Shown here: positions 34,223 through 45,136 of the stretch, piece by piece
Layout of the letters: the number at the start of each line of letters is the position of its first letter
Numbering within the stretch: the first letter of the stretch is position 1
Origin: Pomphorhynchus laevis
Lineage: Eukaryota; Acanthocephala; Palaeacanthocephala; Echinorhynchida; Pomphorhynchidae
Length of the DNA stretch: 64,000 bases
Assembly (NCBI GenBank): GCA_012934845.2
Contig: WNNJ02000965.1
Location: forward strand, 62,001 to 126,000
Direction: 5' to 3'
Program-made: the position numbers and the translations under genes
The notes under the pieces: generated by a model
Databases searched by the model: none
What the model saw: the letters and a program-made list of their open reading frames with translations, nothing else
Told to the model about the DNA's origin: nothing

Positions 34223-37200
34223 TAGTAATTTCGAGTGGTGTAAAAGTCAAGAAGCAATTTGTAAAATTGATTAGTACAATAATTAAATGGTCATATTCGT
34301 TTAGTACGTGTTTTTCATAATTATAAACCGCAATCACATAGATTGATGTTTATAGATCACAATTTATGAAGACTGATTAATCACATCTTAGTACATCTTA
34401 GTTCATCTTATTACATTGGTCTTTATTGGGCTACAAGCGCGGTAGCGGTAAATCATATCATAAATGACACAAAGCTCATTTTACTAAATTAAGGTTTCAT
34501 TAAAATAATTATAAATCTTATTTGAACAAGATTAATCTTAATATAAATCTTAAGATTATAGATCTTATTTTAATCTTAATTGTAAGTACCTTTTCGATCA
34601 GATCAATACATGCAGCTAAGTCCATACCGAAATCAATAAATTCCCATGGCACTCCCTCCTTTTTATACTCTTCTTGTTCCAATACAAACATGTGATGGTT
34701 GAAGAATTGCTGTAGTTTTTCGTTTGTGAAATTGATACATAATTGTTCAAATCCATTATACTAAACAGAAAAGATGCAAAGTTTGCGAGGAAAAAGACGT
34801 TGCTTTTATTACGCACATCGAAAATTTCAAAACCAGCAATATCCAGTACACCAATGAAATATTGCCTTTGAACCTTTGCATCGAGAGTGTCGTTTATCCT
34901 CTCGACCATCCATTTAAACATTCGCTCGTAAATAGATTTCGACAGGGCACCGACTGCGTATACTACCTGAGCCTGATTTTGTCCCTTGTTTACATACTCA
35001 TTACCAACCTATAAATTAAAAAGTTTATTATAAAAATATTTATAATAATAAATATTAATGCATTAATATGTTTATTTATTACTTATTGTTCAGGTATCAA
35101 TTTGATGTACAAAAATTTAAAAGTTATTGAAAGTTATCTTTGATCGTAGGAACTTATTCGAACCAATGAGTTTTGTGCAAGCATCAAATTGTTGTAAATT
35201 TAATGATTAATTACGAAAGCAAATATGTGTTTACGTCCAAGTCAAGCAAACTTTATTCAAAGTGTGTTTGCAGCCAATCATTTACTGTACATCTTATTAG
35301 AGTAATTCATTTAAGTAACTTATAATACTTAGTTCTAAAAAATAAAATATTTCTGCTATTTAAGCAAAAATAATTTTGCTTTTTAGTATGCTTACTTTTT
35401 GGCTGATATTGAGTAATTTATCAAAATAACTGTTAGTCAAGATGGAAATTTGGGCCATAGTGGTTCGTCTTTGCTATTGGTTCTATATCTGCATTTTGAC
35501 CTGGAAGAATCGTATTAGTGCTTTTTTGACACAATGATTATACATATCATTGTTAGATAAATTAATTATCAGTAATTTATTTAATTAAGTTATCTATTTA
35601 AGTTCCCAAAACAATATGGAAAAGTTTATCGACGACATTTATCAACTTCCTGAACATCTAAGCAAAGACATGTAGGACATTTACCTTACATAATGGTCAG
35701 GACATATGCCGCGAATGCTTAACACAGTACACAACCTTCTTGGTTAATAATGCAGCCAACTTGCCGCAACAACTACAACTGTGTCAGGTCTCTCAGCGGT
35801 TTCGATAAATATTATGGTGGTGTAAGGCTCAACATGATCTTGGTAATTTCATTGATAAACTTCCAAATAAGTAATACTCTTTACAAAGCTATTCAATTTG
35901 ACCAGATACCTGCATGTTTTATCGATTGAATAAAGCGGCCTTTAACACAAGGGTAGATATTGTCATTACAAAGTCGTTATTTTTGTTATTCTTTGGATAC
36001 ACTTGGTTTGAAATGATTAGTAAGAGTATTACTTTCTGGGTTCGCAATAAAGGGGTATAACATACATATTGTATGTTTATAACATACAATATGTATGTTA
36101 TAAAACAAAAAAAATTGTTTTCAAATATATATACGGTAAGCTACATAGATGCTGCACTAAATCAAGATCGTTTTCAATTTATCATATTCACAAAGCCCTT
36201 GATGAACTTAATTTGCTATTCAGTGTAGACAAATGCAACATGTACATGTTGCATTTTACATAAGGATGTAAAATCCTTATGCTTCAAGTGAATAATTTTA
36301 AATTTTAAATATATTTGCATTTCGAAAAATAACACATATTGCTAGTATACACTAAACACATAATCTTCTTCCAGTTTCGATTAGATAGTTTTACTGGAAC
36401 GAAGAAGAAAATATTTCTCTTTATTTAAAAATGCAATATTTTTATAGCTCCTGCCATCAGCAGGATTAAAATTAAATCAGGATTAATTTTAATCATGATG
36501 ATGATAGCAGGAGCTATCCAAATATTGTATTTTTAAATAAAGAGAAATATTTTCTTCTTTGTTCCAGTAAAACTATCTAGTATACCTTGCATTTTCATGC
36601 AGATTATATGCAAACACCTTTTTAGATAATCAACGATAGTAGATGATTTACTAATTATTTAATATACATAAACTATTGTTAACCAATTTATGATGCATAT
36701 ATGACGTCATAAACCATTATGAATCATATTAACGCGATTTCCGCAGTATATTTGTTTATTCAAATATTTTTTGACAATAGTTTACCTTTATTCTAGGTTT
36801 AAGTAATGCTTTGATAAGGTCCGCAGCTTCAATGCCTAGTAAGTATGCTACTTTTTCACATTCTTCTGTCCCATCAATTTCTGCTTGTTCTTCCCTAGGA
36901 CGTTGTTTCCATTTTGAATTTCCAAAGTGCATGATAGCGCCGGTACATTTATAAATGGACATTTTCTCTTCCTTAAAACCAAAAGTTATAGGAATTATGA
37001 ATTTTAAAATTATAAAGTGTACCTTTGTGAATTTTAAAATGTCTATAGATTCATCGGTAAGTTTCATTTCTGCTGCGTCGTCTATTGTATCTACTGAAAT
37101 CGCTCCTTGTGACATGTAATGATATTTCATTGCGTTGGGTTCAATCAACAGCATTTCTAGATAATTGAAATATACAGAGCAAATCACGAAACTAATTCTT

Positions 37201-40200
37201 TACTGTGATATTCTGGAAACGATTGAGACACAAGCTGATAGAATATATGATAAGTTCTTTCCTGCTTTTGTTGGAAAATAACTCTTGATTTTTCTAGCAA
37301 ATATGTTTCAATATCAGCTCCTGCAATTTTTCCATTTCCTCCGAAATGAATCCTTATGAATTTACCCTTAAAATTAATTTGCTTACTATTTTAATTTTGG
37401 AAATAAATTTCTTACAAATCGCGATGAATTGTTATTCCTAGTCGTCTTCGCGTTACCATACGCTTCCATCAAAGGGTTTGCAGCGATAATTCTGTCTTCG
37501 AGATTACCATCCTTTTACAAACACAAAAATAAACTAATATAAATGGTATTTCAAAGATCAATGCCACCTTAGATTCCTTTTTGCGGTCACTTGAAGCACC
37601 TACTGTGGCAAAATACTGAATAACTTTCTTTGTATTTTCAGTTTTTCCAGCTCCAGATTCTCCGCTGTGTTGAAACAATAAAATTTCATTTAGATGAAAT
37701 ATAAAAACTTAATTTAAAATAAATTCTCATTAAAAAATTCTAAATGTTAAATGTAACTTCGATCACACTCTAGGAATTTTAAATATCACGTTTCACTTGC
37801 ATGTTATCTGTTTATCTGTTACACGAGATGGATAGATAATTAGAAAATATGATATAGATAATAATTATTTTTAAAATTAATTACTTTAATTTATAATTAA
37901 TTGACATTTCTATAAATAGATAAGTTACAAAATGAGGCACATCATATAATTGTTTAGTGCTTTTCAGTTTTAATGCATTTTCTAATTATGTATTTCTAAT
38001 TAAAATTTATTTTCTAATAATATATATCCCTATAGATAGAATGTGAATAGATTTATTAAATAATAATGGATTATTTTACTAAAATTATAAATTTATCAAA
38101 TTATTGTGTTATTTATTTGCCATTTGCATGTATTTGGTCACGCTGCTATGTTGGGTCGAAGAATAGGAGGTGAAACCTGATAACATAAGTCCTTCTGTTA
38201 TTATCAGAGGGACTGATATTAACAGAGGTTATTTATTATACCTCTGTCATAATAATAGAGGTTATTATTAAGTGATATTTTAGGACACAATTAAGTAAAG
38301 GAGCGTATATGGTATCACTGGAAAGAGATCTTAAACGAAAGAGCGACAAGAGTTTGATTTGATTGAAAAGTGAGGGGTGGTTTGCAGGAGTTAGAACTTT
38401 ATGAATGGAGCGAAAGGCTTTAACATCGTGTTCAAGGCGAGATTGTACTTGATTAGAATCAGTAAGAGGTATTATAATAAGATACTAGATAAGCAAATTT
38501 CATACGAGGATATGCGTCATTCCATTTATTTGATCCCGTTGCTATGTTGGAACGAGTAATATAGGTCGAAACCTGATAGCATAGCAGTTCCTCCTGATGA
38601 CCTCTAATCCTTATTCTGATAAAACGTTATAATAATAGATGTTATTATTAAGTGATATTTTAGGACATAATTAAGTAAAGGAGCGTATCACTGGATAAAG
38701 ATCTTAAACGAAAGATAGATAAGAGTTTGATTTGATTGAAAAGTGAGGGGTGGTTTGCAGGAGTTAGAACTTTATAAATGGAGCGAAAGGCTTTAACATC
38801 GTGTTAAAGCCTTTCCATGTATTTGATTCCGCTGCTATGTTGGATCGAGGAATAGATGTCTAAACCTGATAACATAGCGGTTCCTCCTGATAACTTCTAA
38901 ATCTTATTCAAATACATCGTATATACATAAAAATTTATTTTTACTTTAAATTTTAATTTTAAATTTTAACTTGTTATATGAAATCTTACATAAAAGTATT
39001 AAATTATTTATAATTTTTTAATTATTTATTATATTATTAATTAATTTTAATATTTTTTTAATATACATATACTCAGTTATCTAATCTAATTTATAAGTTA
39101 TGAGAGAATATGTCATCAGGCAATATTTTAAGGTTTAATTTATTCCGTTATAAGTTATAATGGAAGATTTTATTAAGTAATATAATAGTATATTTTATTT
39201 AGTAATAAAGTAGTATTAAAATTGTTTAGTTAATACAAATGTAGAAAGCTTACAATGTCTGAAAGTAAACATTGGAAATTATCATCAAAATTATTTTATT
39301 AAAAGAAATTAATTAATAAGATAAGTTAATTATAATATTTTATGTTAATAATTTATTAACAAATTTTTTTATTTTTTTCTAATGTAAGTATAAAAATTTA
39401 TTAAAATATCCATAAAATTAATAATGTTTAAGAAATGTTAATTATCAAGGATTTTCAATATTAAGCATTTCACAATTTTAATGTTTCAAATGAATAAATT
39501 AAATAACTTTTAAAAATAAATTTATAACAAAATGATTTTGAACTCCATTTCGATGAATATGTTGTTGCATTTTGTAAAGACTAAAATATATAATAAAAAC
39601 ATAATGTTTATAAATTAATATAAATTAATTAACTGAAAAAATTATAAAAAATATATTTTTAAATAAAATGTTCGATAATATTTTGTCCATATTTTTATGG
39701 ACAAAGCGATATGAATTTTTTTAAATTTAGTATGTACTTTAAAATACTTGATAATAACACAAATATAATGAATGAAAAAGCCTTATTAATGAAAATATAA
39801 TGCAAAATTATAAAAAAATATAATTTTTATATTAAAATTATAACAAAATGATTTTCTAATGTCATTAATATTATTATTTAATTATTTTATTTATACATAA
39901 TTAAAAATACAAAGACTCAGTTACCTGATATGAATTGTCGAATATCATTAATTAATGCAATAAAAGCTCTCTATTGTCGAATATCATTAACTAATTCAAA
40001 GAGTGACAAAAGTTTATTATAAAATGCGGTTGTATTACATATTCGTTGTATACTAATCTTTTCCTACTAAAGAAACTTCCTTAATCTCAAACTCGCCATT
40101 AATCAATTTCTTAAAATCAGAAAATAAATTTTAAATTTTGGATGCCTACTAATTTTTACATTTCGCTAGCTGCTGCTAGCATTATATCACTTACAGCCTA

Positions 40201-43200
40201 ATATCTTTCTCAATTTCAAACGTTTTAGGACTCATTAGACGTGTAGTGAATGTAAAAGCTGTAAATCCACATGTAAAAATCTTAATGGCTGTTGGAGGCT
40301 GGAATATGGGTAGCCCTCCATTTGAAACAATTACAAATTCGAATATTACAATGCAAAAATTTGTACATTCCGTTTTAAGATTCTTACAAAAGTATAATCT
40401 AGATGGACTTGATTTGGATTGGGAGTATCCGGTGGGAAGAAAAAGAGATCTTAATTAAATAGTAATTATATGTCACTTTAAGATGACATTATGCGTTTAT
40501 TTAAACAAACTTATATAAATTTGTAATCAAATTTTTAGAAAGTTGAAATTCATTTTAATCAACAAAACTAAAAGATACTTACGTAATTAATATGGATTGA
40601 TTTTCTCTGTCTGTAAAATAAAACTTGATAAACAAGATAAACAAACTATGTGTAACCTACCAACAAGCATGTTATTGTAAGAAATATCTGATATTGCGAA
40701 AAGATGAGGTGGTACTTCATTTTTCTTTTTGCCTCTATAGAAGTTCACTACTTTATCAGTGTATATTGGTAATCGTTTGTAAGGGTTGATTGTTACACAG
40801 AATAAACCAGAGTAAGTCTATAAAATACAGCGTTCTTATTAATAAATATTTTAATACTACAATAAATTTAGATGTGTTTTAACTAGAATTAAGATTTTAT
40901 CTAAATTTCAAGAAATTCTAATATTTCCATATTAGAGTACTCCAATATTCTGGAGTACTCCATGTACTCCAATATTCTGGAGTACATGACTCCAGAATCG
41001 TGTACATTCTACTTTTGATTAAGGCTGGTTATTTTGTTTGTAGTAATTTCAAGCAATCTTCATGTCCAGGAGGATTATTAAAGAAGACATTTTGGAAATC
41101 TAAATATTTTTATTTAGATTGTAATGTTTTATTTTTAAGATTATTTTAATTAAAAGATTAAAAAATTAAATTTGTAAATTTAAGATTTTTGACGGTGCAA
41201 TTCTGCTCAAATTATATTACACCAAATTATTTAAAATTTTATAAATTTAAAGATCTACCAAAAATAAATTCGATAGATTAATTATATTGAATATAATGTT
41301 AATACATTTTTATATAAAATATGTGCAATTTATAAATTATCAATTCCAATTAAATTTACGACATTTACTTTTGATAATTTGTCAATACATGAACAGTTGA
41401 ATAAAAACTATCGATAATACATGACATTCAAATCCTGTCGGTCTCCGTTCTGTAAACTATGCCTAAAACGCGGCTAGCATTGCCCAATTGGATGGCAACG
41501 CTCAGTCTCTACAGCAAGAATTCTGTTGAGCGTCGCTATCCTATCACCGCAGTTATAAGATATTAATTTAAGATTATATAATTAAACAATTTAATTTATA
41601 AGATATTAATTTATAGGATAATAATTTATTAAAACTAAATTATAAAATTAATTATAATTATAAGATATTAATTTATAGGATAATAATTTATTAAAACTGA
41701 ATTATAAAATTAATTATAAAACTAATTATAATTATAAGATATTAATTTATAAGATAAAAAGTTATTAAAACTAATTATAATTATAAGATATTAATTTATC
41801 AGATAATAATTGATTAAAACTTAAATTATTGAGGAAATTCATTAAAACTAACTTTTAAAACTAATCATAAAACTACTTTATTAATTAGAAATTATATAAA
41901 TAATTATTCAGGCAAATGCGAATTTTGTTTTATGCTGAATATCCATATAATTGAGCATAATAAACTTACATATATCATCATGTCAGTATATCGCTTACGA
42001 AGGTTATCTAGCACCGTTGCATCATTCAGGTATGTCATATCTGCCATATCATCACATTTTATAAACTTTGGAGGGTTTACCATTTCACATTTATCCTTTT
42101 CAACCTTTTTTTCCTAAAAACATTTTCTTGACTTAAAGCTTCCATATGTGTGGATCAAACCGTATTTGTGGATGTTACTATAACTGTGTGCATATTTCCA
42201 CTTGTACTCTTAATAACTGCTTCCAAATAACCATCTGCCTTGTCAGGAATCCATACGGTGTTTTTTCCATCAAATGACATAGACGCATATTTTAATCTTT
42301 CTTGTGTGGAGACCTATCGTGGAGCCAATCAAAAAATTTTTTAAATTGTATTATTTAAAATAATTAATTAAATAGAATTGATAGTATCTAATAATAAATT
42401 AGACTGAGTCTACGTATTTTATATAATAAATAAAGATAAATAAAATTTAAAAAATTAAATAATTATAAATAATTATAAATAATTAATATATAAGATTTTA
42501 TATAAAATAATAAATAATAAATAATAATTATTTAAATAAATAATAAATAATTAAAAATGTTTTAATGTTACTATTTGAAAAATCATAAAAGGTTGTCATG
42601 GACTCTTTTAAGATTTGTACTTCTGATATGTAAATTTTGTACATCTTTAAACTACGAAAATACTATAGCAATCAAAGATATTTTGTATCGGCCTTGTAGC
42701 TTGCTCGTCAATTTCACGTAGTTCATTAAAAATGTTCAATCAGATATACACTAATAGATTTTTCCCTATTATAGAAAGCATAAAGAACCAAATATTTTAT
42801 ATTTATATGGAAACCTATTACTTTAATATTATCACGTCACAAATGATTTCATTAAACTATTTGTTTGTCTTTGTCAATTCTATTAAAACAATATGTTATT
42901 TAATAACACAAGGTTAATCAGAAATAAAGTGTAAATATATTGATATTTATGAATTGAAGCAACTTTTAATATAATTCAATACGATTCATGTTGAATAACA
43001 TAAATATCACCTAGTTAATTCTAGTTAGCTCAAATACATGTTTTGTCATTTACACATTTTAAATACAATATAAAATGCTATTTAGTGTAACTTCTAAGAT
43101 TTTATATTTGCAATTTAGCTAATCGCCTAACATTGATGGTACATGTTGATACCGTAAGATGTCAACATTGATCATCGCCTAACATTGATGATTGATGCAT

Positions 43201-44093
43201 AATGGCTGGCCAAAAAAATAATTAAATAATTAAATAATTCAAATAATTATATAATTTATTAATTTGAGGGAAAATTGATATTTCCTTCAAATCGGATTAT
43301 TCAATTTAAGTTTATAATAAATGTCCACGATTTTATTTTTTCCACTATAATCATAATTTGTAATCTTAAATTCTTTAAATTTAAACTGAAAAAATAAATA
43401 TTACAGAAATTCATATAAAACAAGCAAAATTATTTCATTTCAATTAAATGTAATTAATTGCCCACCAATTTGTTGTTGTCAATGTATAGTTTTTATACAA
43501 TATTTAGTTATATATTTCAAATCGATTTTAAATTGCCATTTAAAATATTATTGGCTAAATTCATTTTGCAGTAAAAATATTATTGATAATATTATTGAAT
43601 GTGAATTATCACATTTTGCACATAAATATTAAAATATTCGTGTATTTAACTTCTATATATTTAACTTCTATATATTTAACTTCTATGTAGTCTGAATATG
43701 AAGGCAGAATCGCTTGAAAATTTGTTGAATTGCCGTGCTTGCTCGTCCTTCTTCCATTTATAATGAAACATTTCCGAAAAGTATAAAGTGAGTTCACGAA
43801 GTGACTAAAAAACTGAGTATTTATATAAAAACAATCTATTTTGGAATGACTTAAGTCACACCATCGTCGAAAATTTGTTGAATAAATATTTCGCTAATGT
43901 ATCACTAAATTGCTAGTTATCTAAATGAGCGGAAATCACACATTTAATTTATCGTTATTTTATAAGCAAATCAGTTAATTGAGTCTACGCATTTTGTACT
44001 ATACATAGATGTAAAAAGGTAAATTTTAAAAAGGTCAGTTACCTGTAAATACTTTAAGGAATCGATTAATTCCGGATCGTTTAGATCGATCAT
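24697..44093 (-). CDS. Muscle myosin heavy chain (class II), complete, 32 coding exons, 1937 aa
   Basis: The actin-based motor of muscle thick filaments: two heavy chains pair through the rod, each head hydrolyses ATP and binds actin. I could join 32 exons with GT-AG introns and unbroken phase from ATG (44091-44093) to the stop (24697-24699): 5814 coding bases, 1937 residues, the usual length for an animal muscle myosin. Key sites: P-loop GESGAGKT (179-186), switch I NNNSSRF (236-242), switch II DIAGFE (459-464), reactive Cys 692 and 702 in [12 protein letters not shown], two IQ-like helices (about 778-830), then about 1100 residues of coiled coil. No duplicated alternative exons are visible, unlike the insect gene. 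23 introns are 41-62 bp; eight are 0.9-2.9 kb and full of repeats. The first exon encodes [17 protein letters not shown]; a TTTTAG 22 bases before the ATG could be an acceptor for a 5' UTR intron or trans-splicing. Confidence 0.95.
30070..31180 (-). mobile_element. PLE remnant in a myosin intron
   Basis: On the minus strand: terminal-repeat end (31180-31000, with the TAGACTCAGTTAG-like motif), a piece of PLE 5' UTR (30990-30850, matching 15870-15960 of the intact copy), a gap, the C-terminal codons and 3' UTR (30660-30300), and then another C-terminal coding piece (30300-30080). The order pLTR, leader, ORF end, pLTR is that of a deleted element plus a tandem partner. It lies between exons 19 and 20 in the same orientation as the gene. 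Confidence 0.7.
31438..31689 (-). CDS. Myosin heavy chain: converter/lever arm, exon 18
   Basis: 84 codons with [17 protein letters not shown] (essential light chain IQ site), [20 protein letters not shown] (regulatory light chain site with the WPWW hook) and KVKPLL, whose Pro marks the head-rod junction. The intron between this exon and exon 17 is only 41 bp. Confidence 0.92.
31731..44093 (-). CDS. Myosin heavy chain: motor head, exons 1-17
   Basis: Exons (window coordinates, transcript order): 44043-44093, 42161-42313 (SH3-like [11 protein letters not shown]), 41970-42113, 40661-40817, 40583-40610 (only 28 bases, [10 protein letters not shown]), 37568-37664 (P-loop), 37416-37511 (switch I), 37204-37366, 37023-37156, 36786-36971, 34817-35008 (switch II), 34590-34760 (relay region), 33317-33493, 33142-33268, 33020-33090 (Lys-rich loop 2, [12 protein letters not shown], actin contact), 32887-32974, 31731-31969 (reactive thiols, converter). 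Each boundary keeps phase. Confidence 0.9.
32560..32601 (-). ncRNA. Hammerhead-like motif (type I, minimal) in a myosin intron
   Basis: Minus strand: AUUUU, core CUGAAGA, U, stem-loop GCUAGUAGUUACUAGC (6-bp stem), GAAA, then UAUC and AAAAU. The last five bases pair perfectly with the first five (helix I), and AUAU gives a two-base-pair, loopless helix III before C. This is the layout of small type I hammerheads that act as dimers. The extra U before helix II is non-standard. Confidence 0.45.
34172..34219. repeat. (AT)n microsatellite
   Basis: About 24 AT repeats inside the 1.1-kb intron between exons 12 and 13 of the myosin gene. The ORF spanning it is not coding. Confidence 0.9.
35009..36341. 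other. Myosin intron 10, mostly unassigned
   Basis: 35400-36060 has a less AT-biased composition and broken reading frames (for example [13 protein letters not shown]) that I cannot assign; probably a decayed element. 36060-36115 is a short palindrome around ATGTATGTTATA. No functional gene seen. Confidence 0.35.
36342..36586. mobile_element. MITE-like palindromic element, copy 2, in a myosin intron
   Basis: About 245 bp. Left: AGATAGTTTTACTGGAACGA, then GAAAATATTTCTCTTTATTT; right: the reverse complement of both, with only small differences. The centre contains GCTCCTGCCATCAGCAGG and its mirror. CTAGTATAC flanks both outer ends and may be a target-site duplication. It is better preserved as a palindrome than copy 1 at 13.9 kb. 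Confidence 0.75.
38100..39095 (+). mobile_element. Three PLE terminal-repeat pieces alternating with a 190-bp repeat
   Basis: PLE 3' UTR pieces (GCTGCTATGTTGG ... AAACCTGATA.CATA) at about 38130, 38540 and 38830; the last continues to the terminal motif at about 39075. Between them are two copies of a 160-190 bp sequence (38262-38450 and 38645-38815) starting GTGATATTTTAGGACA and ending AGGCTTTAACATCGTG. The pattern is a tandem unit of about 390 bp. It lies in the 2.9-kb intron 5 of the myosin gene. Confidence 0.65.
40229..40458 (+). pseudogene. Orphan GH18 chitinase-like exon, antisense within a myosin intron
   Basis: After TTTTAG (acceptor-like) the frame reads [35 protein letters not shown], and [10 protein letters not shown], the glycoside hydrolase 18 active-site signature with the catalytic Glu intact. 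This is the part of a chitinase from strand beta-3 to the catalytic beta-4 strand. A possible donor (CCG|GTGGGA) follows; otherwise the frame ends 8 codons later. I find no other chitinase exon near it, so it is either a lone relocated exon/pseudogene or one exon of a gene I could not assemble. It lies in intron 5 of the myosin gene, on the opposite strand. Confidence 0.6.
40937..40996. repeat. Short repeat of AGTACTCCAATATTCTGG
   Basis: Two and a half copies, each itself near-palindromic (ACTCCA...TGGAGT), in the intron between myosin exons 3 and 4. Confidence 0.6.
41555..41830. repeat. AT-rich minisatellite
   Basis: Three to four imperfect units of 65-90 bp built on ATAAGATATTAATTTATAGG and ATAATTTATTAAAACT, in the intron between myosin exons 3 and 4. 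Confidence 0.7.
42314..44042. other. Myosin intron 1 content
   Basis: 1.7 kb, AT-rich. It contains PLE terminal motifs on the minus strand near 42405 and 43980 (GACTGAGTCTACGTATTT type) and a three-unit repeat of TATATTTAACTTC at 43645-43690. No coding exon seen. Confidence 0.4.
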
Positions 44094-44522
44094 TTTGTTA
44101 AGATTTAGTCAACTAAAATATAAACTGTTAATATAATAAAATGATTCGTATAGCAAATAAAACGATTATAACATAATCAAACAATACAAAAATCTTTTAC
44201 GGATTTATTATAGTCTCATTCGACAAGGATATATATTTTACTGAGAATAGTCTGCATATATTTGATTAAGACTTTAATGGTTAAAACCATTACAGTGAAT
44301 TCCCCACTGGGGTCAAGCAATTCATTCAGTATATATAATTTGTTAAATCATTATCTGTTTGATATGATCAATAAATATAATCATTAATCATATAATCATT
44401 TGATTTAAACATTATTTATAATAAATTAAATATACAACTTTTTAGTTAACACGAACAGGGAAATATAAATATGCATGCTTTTTTACAACCTTCGTCGAGA
44501 AGCTTGACACGGAATGCGCCTA

Positions 44523-44600
44523 CCACAAATGCCTAGCCCCCAATGGAGCGTTTCGACCTTAGTCTACTAATCACTACAGGGTGGTATCATCAGTGTGCGC
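44523..44600 (-). ncRNA. Type I hammerhead ribozyme, copy 1
   Basis: Minus strand: ..CACA, core CUGAUGA (44587-44593), helix II ACC...GGU with an inner UAGU/ACUA stem, GAAAC (44550-44554), helix III hairpin, AUU cleavage triplet (44528-44530), then UGUGG, which pairs with the CACA before the core. The 10.1 base is U instead of G, so this copy may be weakened. Confidence 0.6.
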
Positions 44601-44667
44601 CCTGTGGCTACACAACTTCGACAGGTCTACTGAGGATTAAGTACTGTCGAAGTTGTGTAGCTACAGG

Positions 44668-44746
44668 GCCACACTGATGAGACCACCCTGTAGTGATGAG
44701 TAGACTAAGGTTGAAACGCCTCATTGTATGTTAGGCGGCTGTGGTA
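44668..44746 (+). ncRNA. Type I hammerhead ribozyme, copy 2
   Basis: CCACA, core CUGAUGA (44674-44680), GACC paired with GGUU (helix II, with an inner UAGU/ACUA stem), GAAAC (44713-44717), GCC...GGC of helix III, then GGC where NUH is expected, and UGUGG (44740-44744), which pairs exactly with CCACA. The U of the cleavage triplet is changed to G here, so this copy should not cut; its siblings keep AUU and GUA. Confidence 0.6.
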
Positions 44747-45136
44747 GGCGCATTCCGGGTTAAGCTTCCCGACGAAGGTTGTAAGAAAGCATGCAGGTTT
44801 ATACTTTCCTGATCGTGTTTATCAAAAAAGTTGTATTGCAAGTCTTTCTAATTAATATAACGTCACCAGTAGTTTTCAATTCATATAACCACAATATGTG
44901 GAGTGACTAATCTTAGAATCTGCGCTAGAGCTTTGCTCGTCTTTGTAGCTAGAGAGCCTTTGCTAGTGCATTGTGCTTCAGCTTAATACAAGTGTGTTGC
45001 CTGTTCGGCAACTTTAGTAAGCTGATGAAGGAAGGAATGATAGCACATATGCTGTTCTGTGAAGCCACTGTTTACGCAAACAATACCAGATGTAAGACTG
45101 GCCACCGGTGGAGGAGCGTGCGCTTAGTGAATTTCT

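Larger units (their letters stand above)
44438..44831. mobile_element. Palindromic element carrying two hammerhead ribozymes in mirror image
   Basis: Two arms of about 190 bases are inverted around the centre at about 44635. The arms share CATGC, AACCTTCGTCG, GCGCATTCC, the hammerhead and ACAACTTCGACAG. The right arm is followed by AATATAACGTCACCAGTAG, which recurs after the half-unit at 45.4 kb. Non-coding; a retrozyme-like or MITE-like element, possibly related to PLE terminal repeats. Confidence 0.7.

Noticed and set aside
34104-34337. 77-codon ORF across the AT microsatellite
   Set aside because: Low-complexity (IY)n translation inside a myosin intron; not coding.
36069-36263. 64-codon ORF with [12 protein letters not shown] resembling a LINE RT block
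   Set aside because: Too short and isolated, and it spans a palindrome; the likeness is weak.
41555-41830. CRISPR-like array
   Set aside because: Repeats are imperfect and contiguous, with no unique spacers, in a eukaryotic intron; it is a minisatellite.
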